Source: Clostridia bacterium (lineage in GTDB: Bacteria > Bacillota_A > Clostridia > Oscillospirales > CAG-272). Taken from it: a DNA stretch of 5,616 nt. Below the pieces are notes generated by a model. That model ran no database searches. It was not told the DNA's origin and saw only the letters and a list, made by a program, of their open reading frames with translations. The stretch is taken from assembly GCA_017408625.1 (NCBI GenBank), contig JAFQUG010000338.1:1-5616 (forward strand), read 5' to 3'. The position numbers and the translations under genes were made by a program. The stretch's first letter is position 1. Every line of letters begins with the position of its first letter. Positions 1 through 5,332 of this stretch are shown here, in pieces.

Positions 1-586
1 TAATCTTACCCGCCACACCGCCCAGACCCTCCTGGATCAGCTGCTTGAGCGACCAACCTGCGCAATAGCCGGTCAGCATGGAAAGGTCGTGGATATGGAT
101 ATCCGCGTTTCTGTGTGCGTTGCCGATCTCGTCGTCATAGATCTCGGACAGCCAGTAATTCGCGTAGATCGCGCCCGAGTTGGAAAGGAACAGACCGCCG
201 ACCGAGTAGGTCACGGTAGAGTTTTCCTTCACTCTCCAGTCGGTATTCTTGACGTACTTGTCCACGATCTCCTTATAATCCAGAATGGTGGACTTCATGT
301 TACGCATCTTCTCTCTCTGTCTGCGGTAGAGAATGTATGCCTTAGCCACGTCACCGTAGCCGCCCTGGACCAGCACGTTTTCCACGCTGTCCTGAATATC
401 TTCAACCGCGATCAGACCGTCCTTGATCTTGGGCTCGAAGTCTGCTGTGACCTTGAGTGCCAAGAAGTCGATCACGCTGGGATGGAACTGTCTTTCCTGT
501 GCCTCGAACGCCATTTTGATCGCGTCCGAAATCTTACTCAAATTAAAATCTACAACTTTTCCGTCTCTTTTTAAAACCTTGTACAT
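1..586 (-). CDS. nrdD: Anaerobic (class III) ribonucleoside-triphosphate reductase, N-terminal part, cut by window edge
   Basis: This glycyl-radical enzyme reduces ribonucleoside triphosphates to deoxynucleotides in the cytoplasm without oxygen. About 195 codons are in the window; the family is usually roughly 700-800 residues, so the catalytic barrel and the C-terminal glycyl-radical site lie beyond base 1. The translation begins MYKVLKRDGKVVDFN, the start of an ATP-cone allosteric domain (about residues 1-92), which includes VEDIQDSVENVL and AYILYRRQRE. The class III body follows with STVTYSVGGLFLSNSG, then NADIHIHDLSMLTGYCAGWS and LKQLIQEGLGG, all typical of NrdD. The start at 586 is supported by AGGAG at 597-593, six bases upstream. 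The gene has its own sigma-A promoter and tandem NrdR-type boxes, and is separated by a terminator from its activase gene nrdG. The frame is open to the window edge. Family identity is very secure. Confidence 0.96.
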   Translation of the reverse strand, partial: MYKVLKRDGKVVDFNLSKISDAIKMAFEAQERQFHPSVIDFLALKVTADFEPKIKDGLIAVEDIQDSVENVLVQGGYGDVAKAYILYRRQREKMRNMKSTILDYKEIVDKYVKNTDWRVKENSTVTYSVGGLFLSNSGAIYANYWLSEIYDDEIGNAHRNADIHIHDLSMLTGYCAGWSLKQLIQEGLGGVAGKI

Positions 587-592
587 AGCTCT

Positions 593-597
593 CTCCT
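593..597 (-). promoter_or_regulatory. Ribosome binding site of nrdD
   Basis: AGGAG reads on the minus strand at 597-593, with six bases before the ATG at 586. It fixes the nrdD start, and no competing in-frame ATG lies nearby upstream. Confidence 0.85.
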
Positions 598-622
598 TTT
601 GTCAAATGTAGTAAATATTATC

Positions 623-675
623 AAAAAAAAAAACAAAATACCGTAAAAGCACCGAAGGCGGTGCTTTTACAGTAT
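623..675 (-). terminator. Rho-independent terminator after nrdG, overlapping the nrdD promoter
   Basis: On the minus strand the left arm ATACTGTAAAAGCACCG (675-659) pairs with CGGTGCTTTTACGGTAT (654-638) through a CCTT loop. This is 17 continuous pairs with one U-G wobble (671 with 642). It is followed by TTTG (637-634) and eleven T residues (633-623), a classic intrinsic terminator for RNA coming from nrdG. The hairpin also lies between the nrdD promoter and the nrdD start codon, and its outer ascending arm shares five bases with the -10 element. RNA begun at that promoter (expected near 665-664) would keep only about eight inner pairs, and those would no longer abut the U-tract. Termination of nrdG readthrough is well supported; escape of nrdD transcripts is inference. 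Confidence 0.85.
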
Positions 676-699
676 ACTATAAGTCGATTCATTTGTCAA
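671..699 (-). promoter_or_regulatory. Sigma-A promoter of nrdD
   Basis: On the minus strand a perfect -35 TTGACA (699-694) is followed by a 17-base spacer and a -10 TATACT (676-671, five of six to consensus). Transcription should start near 665-664, giving a leader of about 80 bases. The NrdR-type boxes lie just upstream of the -35, with box A ending 10 bases from it. Confidence 0.85.
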
Positions 700-708
700 G
701 CCCTTTTG

Positions 709-724
709 ACACAATATTTTGATA
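709..724 (-). promoter_or_regulatory. NrdR box, promoter-proximal
   Basis: The 16-mer reads TATCAAAATATTGTGT on the minus strand, about 12 of 16 to the published NrdR consensus acaCwAtATaTwGtgt, with one half well kept. It lies 31 bp from a better second box, the three-helical-turn spacing typical of tandem NrdR sites. NrdR represses ribonucleotide reductase genes in an ATP/dATP-dependent manner. The nrdR gene itself is not in this window. Confidence 0.8.
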
Positions 725-739
725 TTTTTTCAATTTTTA

Positions 740-755
740 ACACAATATATTGTGG
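740..755 (-). promoter_or_regulatory. NrdR box, promoter-distal
   Basis: The 16-mer reads CCACAATATATTGTGT on the minus strand, an almost perfect palindrome and about 15 of 16 to the NrdR consensus. It lies eight bases past the nrdG stop codon and exactly 31 bp from the promoter-proximal box. The pair would place NrdR on one face of the helix upstream of the nrdD -35 element. Confidence 0.88.
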
Positions 756-763
756 TGACCGTT

Positions 764-1456
764 TCAAACGCCTCTGAGCTGTGCGTTTGGAATATATGCT
801 TTGAGCACATTCAACAAATCAAGCATCTGGTTTTTGTCATATCCGCTCAAGGGTCCACGGATCAGATCTCCCGAGTCGATAAATCCCTGCAGGTAGTGCT
901 TGTGCTCCCCTGCCAGCCACACGCCCATATCCTCAATATCCTCGGCCGAGTGCAGCTCGCGCACCACTGTGGTGCGGAACTCAAAGGGCACACAGGAAGC
1001 GCGCAAAAGCGCAATGCTGTGCTCAATGGGCGCAGTGTCAAATCCGGGCACACCCACCGTCTCGGCATATCTTTCGCGGCTGTTTTTGATATCCATGGCC
1101 ACGTAGTCCAAAAGTCCCTTGTCAATCAAAGCGGCAAGGCGGTCGGGGTACGAGCCGTTGGTATCCAGCTTGACCGCAAAGCCAAGCTCGCGCACGCGCA
1201 GAATAAACTCCTCAAGACCGTGTTGGAGCAGCGGCTCACCGCCCGTGATCGCAACGCCGTCCAATATTCCCTGTCTCTTTTTAAGAAAGGCATAGATCTC
1301 CTCCTCAAAAAACGCGGGGTTTTCACCGGGGCGCAGCACAAGACTTGCATTGTGGCAGAAGGGGCATCGCATATTACAGCCCCCCGTGAACACGGTGCAG
1401 GCCATGTGGTCCGGGTAATCAAGCAGCGTCAGCTTCTGAAATCCTTGAATATTCAT
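764..1456 (-). CDS. nrdG: Anaerobic ribonucleoside-triphosphate reductase activating protein (radical SAM)
   Basis: NrdG cleaves S-adenosylmethionine with a [4Fe-4S] cluster and makes the glycyl radical on NrdD, so it is required for anaerobic dNTP synthesis. The product is 230 residues. The radical-SAM motif GGCNMRCPFCHN carries the cluster cysteines Cys27, Cys31 and Cys34 (CX3CX2C), and ITGGEP at 70-75 is the SAM-binding GGEP motif. LDTNGSYPDRL and YVAMDIKN match later barrel strands. The opening QKLTLLDYPDHMACTVF is typical of the longer clostridial activases (NrdG2, TIGR02495-like), compared with the shorter enterobacterial NrdG of about 155 residues. The ATG at 1456 overlaps the stop of the ATPase gene (ATGA) and has AGGGAG at 1470-1465, eight bases away. 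Its nearest downstream gene is nrdD, which fits the reductase-activase pairing. Radical-SAM activases of other glycyl-radical enzymes look similar, but the neighbour favours NrdG. Confidence 0.93.
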   Translation of the reverse strand: MNIQGFQKLTLLDYPDHMACTVFTGGCNMRCPFCHNASLVLRPGENPAFFEEEIYAFLKKRQGILDGVAITGGEPLLQHGLEEFILRVRELGFAVKLDTNGSYPDRLAALIDKGLLDYVAMDIKNSRERYAETVGVPGFDTAPIEHSIALLRASCVPFEFRTTVVRELHSAEDIEDMGVWLAGEHKHYLQGFIDSGDLIRGPLSGYDKNQMLDLLNVLKAYIPNAQLRGV

Positions 1457-2166
1457 TCGGTCTTCTCCCTGTTGTTTACTTTTGATGAAATAATCTGTCC
1501 GTTATCCATGCGGAACACGCGATCTGCGCGCTCGGCTATGGATAAGTCGTGTGTGACCATGATCAGCGTCTGACCAAGCAGCTCCTTGGTCTCCAGTAAA
1601 AGCTCCAGCACCTCGTCGGCGTTTTCCCTGTCAAGGTTGCCGGTCGGCTCGTCCGCAAACACCACCAAGGGCAGATTGATCAGCGCACGCGCAATGGCCA
1701 CGCGCTGCATCTGACCGCCCGAAAGCTCGCTTGGCAGATGGTGCAGTCGGTCTCCAAGACCCAGTGAGGCCACCAGCTTTTTGAGATTTTCCTCGTACGA
1801 GGTATCTTCTTTATTGCACATCAGTGTGGGTACCAAAATGTTCTCCAACGCCGTGAACTGCGGGATCAGATTGTGCGACTGAAACACCATGCCGATATGA
1901 TTGCCGCGAAAGCGCGCCAGCTCGTCACCTGCCATGGCAGTGATCTCACGGCCGCGGATCATGACCTTGCCCGCACTGGGCTTATCCAATCCTGCCATCA
2001 GATGCAGCAGCGTGGATTTTCCCGAGCCGGACGAACCGATGATGGCAACGAATTCTCCCTCGTATACACGTAGATTGACACGGTTGACCGCGTTGACCAC
2101 CTCGTCGTACTGCTTGTACTGACGCAACAGATCCACGACCTCTACAACGACTCTTCTGTCCTCCAT
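1453..2166 (-). CDS. ABC transporter ATP-binding protein, MacB/LolD type
   Basis: This is the cytoplasmic ATPase that drives the FtsX-type permease encoded immediately upstream. Numbered from the most upstream ATG (2172), it has Walker A GSSGSGKST (46-54), Q-loop Gln98 in VFQSHNLIP, signature LSGGQMQR (150-157), Walker B VVFADEP (170-176) with catalytic Glu175, D-loop NLD (179-181) and H-loop His208 in VTHD. All key residues are present, and its 237-239 residues match the family. Three ATG codons run in a row (2172, 2169, 2166). GGAGG at 2178-2174 leaves only one base before the first but seven before the third, so I call 2166; the alternative starts would overlap the permease stop. The last codons overlap nrdG by four bases. 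The family exports or extracts lipoproteins, peptides or drugs, or transmits force; the substrate cannot be read here. Confidence 0.94.
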   Translation of the reverse strand: MEDRRVVVEVVDLLRQYKQYDEVVNAVNRVNLRVYEGEFVAIIGSSGSGKSTLLHLMAGLDKPSAGKVMIRGREITAMAGDELARFRGNHIGMVFQSHNLIPQFTALENILVPTLMCNKEDTSYEENLKKLVASLGLGDRLHHLPSELSGGQMQRVAIARALINLPLVVFADEPTGNLDRENADEVLELLLETKELLGQTLIMVTHDLSIAERADRVFRMDNGQIISSKVNNREKTE

Positions 2167-2168
2167 CA

Positions 2169-4460
2169 TCATTCCTCCCTCTTAACCTTTTGTGCCATCC
2201 TGCGCTTCCATACGAAATACGGTGCAAGACACGAAGCAAATCCGCAAGCCACGGACACTGCCGCGCAAAGCGCAAGCGCCCGGAAGGGCATATAATAATT
2301 GTAATCAATCGCCTGCACCATACCAAGACCGGGCAGCACGCGACTCATGGCAATATATAAAATGAAATTAAACGCATAGCTCATGCCGAGCGTAACAGCA
2401 AAGGCAACGCCCGAAAGCACCGCACCCGCCACGAGGTGCAGGCTGCGGATCTCTCGCCCAAAGCCGCCCATGGCACTGAGCATATAAAACTCCCCTTCTC
2501 TTCTGCGGTAAAACAGCATCTGTGAGAAAAACCAAACCAAGGGAGACACGATCAGAATAAAGACTGCTATGACGGCTGTGATCAGATGGTCGCGTCGTGC
2601 ATCGGCAATCAGATTGTCAAAAAACATGCCCTCTCTGCGCCAATTCCAAGCAAAATCCTCGGCCAGCGTAGAGATCCCGCACTCCAGGTCATCCGCCGCG
2701 GCCAGCGACAGGTCATCCTCAAGATACACCGAGATAACGTCACGTGCGCCGTCCTTTCCTGTCAGTGCGCGATAGGACTCGGTCTGCATGCCCACGGTCA
2801 GATAGCTGTCCGCAGGGGCTTTGGTGATCACGGCGCACACCACGTATTCGCCCGAATGGCTGCCGGTTGTGCCGTAATGGAACGTAAAATTCTCAAGCTG
2901 CTGACGCAAGATCTGATCGCGTTTTGTAAACATACGCTTTTCCGTGATCTGTCCATCTGCATAAGAAGCGAAATATACCTTGTCTCCCACCGAGAAATCA
3001 AAACGCTGTGCCCCCAGAATGCTTTCGCTGATTATGATCGCGTGCGGATTTTCCAGCACGGCGTAGGGGTCTCCCTCAAAGGTATAGCGTCCCGATGCGA
3101 TCGCGCCGTCGATCCATTCCCGATCCACAGCGGTATATTTATAGGAATTGGTAGCGATCTCATAGCCGTCACGCTCACCCTCGCTGAGCACACCGTATTC
3201 TCCGTGCGAAGGGGCATTCTCGGCTCCAACCAGCATGTGCGCAAGCAGCTCGTCTGCTCTTGCCTGCTCGTCTGCGGTCACGTATGCCACGCCGTCAAGC
3301 GCACGGATGGCCTCGCACAAGTACTGTGCGTCGTCGTTGATCGAATCTGCCTGACCGTGCGGATAGATCGGCTTGATCTCATTGCCCTCTTCATCCAAAA
3401 GGATCTCGTCGGGCATTTTTCCGTAAGCCAGGGTAAATTCTCCCACAGCCAAGTCCTGCTTGGTCCTGATCATATCGGCTACGTAAAGCCCCGAGATAAA
3501 CAGCGAGGCAAACGCCACAGCCGAGCAGACCAGGCGCACGTAATACTTACGGAAACGCCACATGCCCGCAAGCTCATAATCGCGCGGAAAGCTTTTTCCC
3601 ACAAGGCGGAACGAACGGCGCGGCGAGGATACAAGACCCGCATTGTCGCGTGCGGTGATCAGCGTCATGGGCGTTTTGAACGCCATGGCACGCACGGGCA
3701 ACAGCACAGAGAGCAGCACTGTGGCCGCACTGAGCGCAAGCACTTTAAGGGTGGCTGCCCAATGGAAGGTAAACAGTACACCCAGCGGCAAATAGATTCC
3801 CAGCATGATCAGAGCTGCCAGGATCGCGGCCGGTATCAAGGTCAGTATCCCTATGGCTGCAAGCTCCCAGAAGGTCACGCGGAACAGCGTGCGAAAATCC
3901 GCGCCGCAGGTCATATAAATACCGTACTGGAACTGGTGATTTTCCACGCGGATGTTGTATAGCACGGTCAGTACCATAGCGCAAAGCGCAAGCATACAAA
4001 GGCAGATCAGCGCATATCTCCATACGCCGGGTGTGACGTATTCGGTCACGTAGGTATACAGCGGCGTCGTGGAATAGCTCCAGCTTTTGAGCATGCATCG
4101 GTCGCGGAACTTGGCTAAGCTGCGCTCGATATCCGCTCCCTTGAGCGTCACACGCGCCTCGCTGACTTCTCCCTTGTCTACGATCTCCACCTCATAAAAG
4201 GAATCGTCCAATGCATCCTGCGCGTTCACCATATTTCTGAACGTGGCGACCTGCGTGTCGGTCAGATCAAAGACGATGTGATAAAAATACGACTCCTTGA
4301 CCGTATTTTCGGCAATTTTGTTGTTGGTGTCAAGCGAGAAGGTCAGCGACCAGAAAATACTTTCCACCACCAGAAGCGCAAGGAAAAAGCCCGCATATTC
4401 CCGCCAATTGAAGAGAACCGTGCGGAAGGCGTTTTTGACCGTTCGCTTGAAAATGCTCAT
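2169..4460 (-). CDS. ABC transporter permease with two FtsX domains
   Basis: This is the membrane subunit paired with the next gene's ATPase. The 763 residues (from Met at 4460) hold about eight hydrophobic segments in two repeats: TM1 22-42, an outside domain of about 100 residues, TM2 146-168, TM3 197-222, TM4 234-256; then TM5 307-329, a large outside domain of about 290 residues, TM6 624-650, TM7 674-700 and TM8 725-750. Each FtsX module has a cytoplasmic coupling segment after its second helix: ENHQFQYGIYMTCGA in the first half and RRREGEFYMLSAMGG in the second. The tail is basic (WKRRMAQKVKREE). This one-chain, two-module form resembles fused LolC/E- or BceB-like proteins, but BceB usually has ten helices. 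An ATG six bases further upstream (4466) is nearly on top of GAGGA, so 4460 is preferred. Substrate unknown; I see no sensor kinase or resistance gene nearby. Confidence 0.9.
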   Translation of the reverse strand: MSIFKRTVKNAFRTVLFNWREYAGFFLALLVVESIFWSLTFSLDTNNKIAENTVKESYFYHIVFDLTDTQVATFRNMVNAQDALDDSFYEVEIVDKGEVSEARVTLKGADIERSLAKFRDRCMLKSWSYSTTPLYTYVTEYVTPGVWRYALICLCMLALCAMVLTVLYNIRVENHQFQYGIYMTCGADFRTLFRVTFWELAAIGILTLIPAAILAALIMLGIYLPLGVLFTFHWAATLKVLALSAATVLLSVLLPVRAMAFKTPMTLITARDNAGLVSSPRRSFRLVGKSFPRDYELAGMWRFRKYYVRLVCSAVAFASLFISGLYVADMIRTKQDLAVGEFTLAYGKMPDEILLDEEGNEIKPIYPHGQADSINDDAQYLCEAIRALDGVAYVTADEQARADELLAHMLVGAENAPSHGEYGVLSEGERDGYEIATNSYKYTAVDREWIDGAIASGRYTFEGDPYAVLENPHAIIISESILGAQRFDFSVGDKVYFASYADGQITEKRMFTKRDQILRQQLENFTFHYGTTGSHSGEYVVCAVITKAPADSYLTVGMQTESYRALTGKDGARDVISVYLEDDLSLAAADDLECGISTLAEDFAWNWRREGMFFDNLIADARRDHLITAVIAVFILIVSPLVWFFSQMLFYRRREGEFYMLSAMGGFGREIRSLHLVAGAVLSGVAFAVTLGMSYAFNFILYIAMSRVLPGLGMVQAIDYNYYMPFRALALCAAVSVACGFASCLAPYFVWKRRMAQKVKREE
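2174..2178 (-). promoter_or_regulatory. Ribosome binding site deciding the ATPase start
   Basis: GGAGG reads on the minus strand at 2178-2174, inside the last codons of the permease gene. Its spacing is one, four or seven bases to the three consecutive ATGs, which favours the third (2166). Confidence 0.65.
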
Positions 4461-4467
4461 GTACATT

Positions 4468-4472
4468 TCCTC
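4468..4472 (-). promoter_or_regulatory. Ribosome binding site deciding the permease start
   Basis: GAGGA reads on the minus strand at 4472-4468 in the 18-base gap after lexA. It is seven bases from the ATG at 4460 but only one from the ATG at 4466, so the shorter protein (MSIFKRTVK) is favoured. No promoter fits in this gap, which supports cotranscription with lexA. Confidence 0.7.
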
Positions 4473-4478
4473 AAATCA

Positions 4479-5078
4479 TCAATAATAGCGTTGCACTGCG
4501 ATGACTTTTCCCAGGATGTCTGCCTGTTTTACGATAATGGGCTGCATGAACTTGTTTTCGGGCTGCAGGCGGTAGTGCCCGTCCTCGCGGAAAAAGCGCT
4601 TGACAGTTGCGCTGTCCTCCACCATAGCCACTACAATCTCGCCGTTATCGGCATAAGAGCAGCGGTTGACGATGACCACGTCACCGTCCAAAATTCCCGC
4701 ATCGATCATGCTCTGCCCCTGCACGCGCAGGGCGAACAAATTCTCCTTTTCATAGCCGCCGTGCGGCACGAACGGAACACTGCCCTCATAATTCTCCACG
4801 GCAAGAATGGGCTGCCCCGCAGTCACCTTACCAAGCAGCGGAACTCCGCTCTTTGCCGGTGCCTCGTCGCAAAGGCGCAAAGCGCGGCTCTTGCCCTCGT
4901 CCTTGACGATATAGCCAAGCATCTCCAGTCTGCCAAGATACATATGTACAGTCGAGGTGCTCTTATATCCAAGTGCCTCGCGGATATCGCGCACACTGGG
5001 TGCATACCCGCGCTCGCGGATGGTCTTGACAATATAATCGTAAACTCTTTGTTCTCTTTCGTTGAGCTTTGGCATCAT
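4479..5078 (-). CDS. lexA: LexA, SOS-response transcriptional repressor
   Basis: LexA represses DNA-damage genes and inactivates itself by RecA-stimulated self-cleavage. With the start at 5078 the protein has 199 residues, normal for LexA. The N-terminal winged helix-turn-helix (about 5-69) includes APSVRDIREALGYKSTSTVH. The cleavage site is Ala87-Gly88 in KVTAGQPI. The S24-type peptidase domain has the nucleophile Ser123 in VQGQSMIDAG and the general base Lys160 in ATVKRFF, with the 37-residue spacing seen in E. coli LexA (119, 156), so it should be cleavable. A longer reading from the ATG at 5102 is unlikely: that codon sits at the expected transcription start and has no ribosome site, whereas GGAGAG (5090-5085) serves 5078 or the adjacent ATG at 5075. 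It leads a run continuing into the ABC genes and nrdG, and a LexA box over its promoter indicates autoregulation. Confidence 0.96.
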   Translation of the reverse strand: MMPKLNEREQRVYDYIVKTIRERGYAPSVRDIREALGYKSTSTVHMYLGRLEMLGYIVKDEGKSRALRLCDEAPAKSGVPLLGKVTAGQPILAVENYEGSVPFVPHGGYEKENLFALRVQGQSMIDAGILDGDVVIVNRCSYADNGEIVVAMVEDSATVKRFFREDGHYRLQPENKFMQPIIVKQADILGKVIAVQRYY

Positions 5079-5084
5079 AACAAA

Positions 5085-5090
5085 CTCTCC
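5085..5090 (-). promoter_or_regulatory. Ribosome binding site deciding the lexA start
   Basis: GGAGAG reads on the minus strand at 5090-5085, six bases before the ATG at 5078 and nine before the ATG at 5075. It lies downstream of the in-frame ATG at 5102, arguing against that longer start. Confidence 0.75.
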
Positions 5091-5109
5091 GTTTCTCTGC
5101 ATTTAATTC

Positions 5110-5138
5110 ATTATAACATACATGCCCCGATTTTGCAA
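5110..5138 (-). promoter_or_regulatory. Sigma-A promoter of lexA (probable operon promoter)
   Basis: On the minus strand -35 TTGCAA (5138-5133) and -10 TATAAT (5115-5110) are separated by 17 bases, with a TG extended -10 motif one base before the hexamer. Transcription should start near 5104-5103. The LexA box covers half of the -35. No other convincing promoter is visible before the permease, ATPase or nrdG genes. Confidence 0.8.
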
Positions 5139-5149
5139 ACATTTGTTCT
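5136..5149 (-). promoter_or_regulatory. LexA box (SOS operator)
   Basis: The minus strand reads AGAACAAATGTTTG, 13 of 14 to the Gram-positive-type pattern CGAACRNRYGTTYG (GAAC, four bases, GTTY). It overlaps the lexA -35 hexamer by three bases, so bound LexA would block the promoter. It lies about 80 bp upstream of the pckG -35, so control of pckG by this site is unlikely. Confidence 0.85.
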
Positions 5150-5228
5150 TTTTTCGGAAACGGCATTTTTCACAATCTTTTCATGTTTCGTTTGTGATAT
5201 TTTCATAGAATATTTTCACGATATGCTC
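5150..5228. other. AT-rich spacer with phased T-tracts upstream of pckG
   Basis: This stretch between the two divergent promoters holds four copies of TTTTCA (5167, 5178, 5200, 5213) at steps of 11, 22 and 13 bp, near multiples of the helical turn. It also holds an inverted pair TCACAA (5170-5175) and TTGTGA (5192-5197). It encodes nothing I can support. It may be bent DNA aiding the pckG promoter, or contain regulator sites; both are inference. Confidence 0.4.
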
Positions 5229-5257
5229 TTGCAAAAGGTCGGAATTTGTACTATAAT
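5229..5257 (+). promoter_or_regulatory. Sigma-A promoter of pckG
   Basis: -35 TTGCAA (5229-5234), a 17-base spacer and a consensus -10 TATAAT (5252-5257) predict a start near 5264 and a leader of about 69 bases. The -35 hexamer and spacer length are the same as in the divergent lexA promoter. Confidence 0.8.
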
Positions 5258-5260
5258 TAT

Positions 5261-5288
5261 AGTGGGTGAAAATTGGGCTTCATCCGCT
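5261..5288 (+). other. Hairpin at the 5' end of the pckG leader
   Basis: AGTGGGTGAA (5261-5270) can pair with TTCATCCGCT (5279-5288) around an eight-base loop, ten pairs including two G-U wobbles. It starts at about the predicted transcription start. No U-tract follows, so it is not a terminator. It could protect the 5' end of the mRNA, though if transcription starts at 5264 the outer three pairs are lost. Confidence 0.45.
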
Positions 5289-5332
5289 TTTGAACCGATA
5301 AAAATAATTTGAAATATAAAAGGAGAACCACC

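Noticed and set aside
89..574. Plus-strand open frame of 161 codons
   Set aside because: It is the antisense shadow of nrdD, whose minus-strand translation is clear and conserved.
671..678. Plus-strand promoter at the palindrome AGTATACT
   Set aside because: The palindrome gives a possible -10 on both strands, but the plus strand lacks a matching -35 at 16-18 bases and would only transcribe antisense to nrdG.
719..1573. Plus-strand open frame of 284 codons
   Set aside because: It is fully antisense to nrdG and the end of the ATPase gene, has no ribosome site, and starts within the NrdR-box region. Its translation shows no recognisable domain, whereas the minus strand has complete radical-SAM motifs.
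2586..3962. Plus-strand open frame of 458 codons
   Set aside because: It is antisense to the permease gene. The translation is rich in His, Arg and Cys with no membrane or domain pattern, as expected from the reverse complement of a GC-rich third-position gene.
5079..5102. Longer lexA start at 5102 (adds MQRNGEFV)
   Set aside because: The ATG lies at the expected transcription start with no room for a ribosome site, and GGAGAG at 5090-5085 serves the inner ATG. The extra residues do not resemble the LexA N-terminus.
5170..5197. CRP-type site upstream of pckG
   Set aside because: The half-sites are in the opposite order (TCACAA then TTGTGA) with a 16-base gap, unlike TGTGA-N6-TCACA, and CRP control is not expected in this lineage.
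4278..5312. Plus-strand open frame of 344 codons across lexA and the lexA-pckG gap
   Set aside because: It is antisense to lexA and crosses both divergent promoters; there is no ribosome site and no recognisable domain.
5264..5332. Riboswitch or attenuator in the pckG leader
   Set aside because: The leader is only about 69 bases with one simple hairpin and no U-tract or alternative pairing; no known riboswitch core is recognisable.
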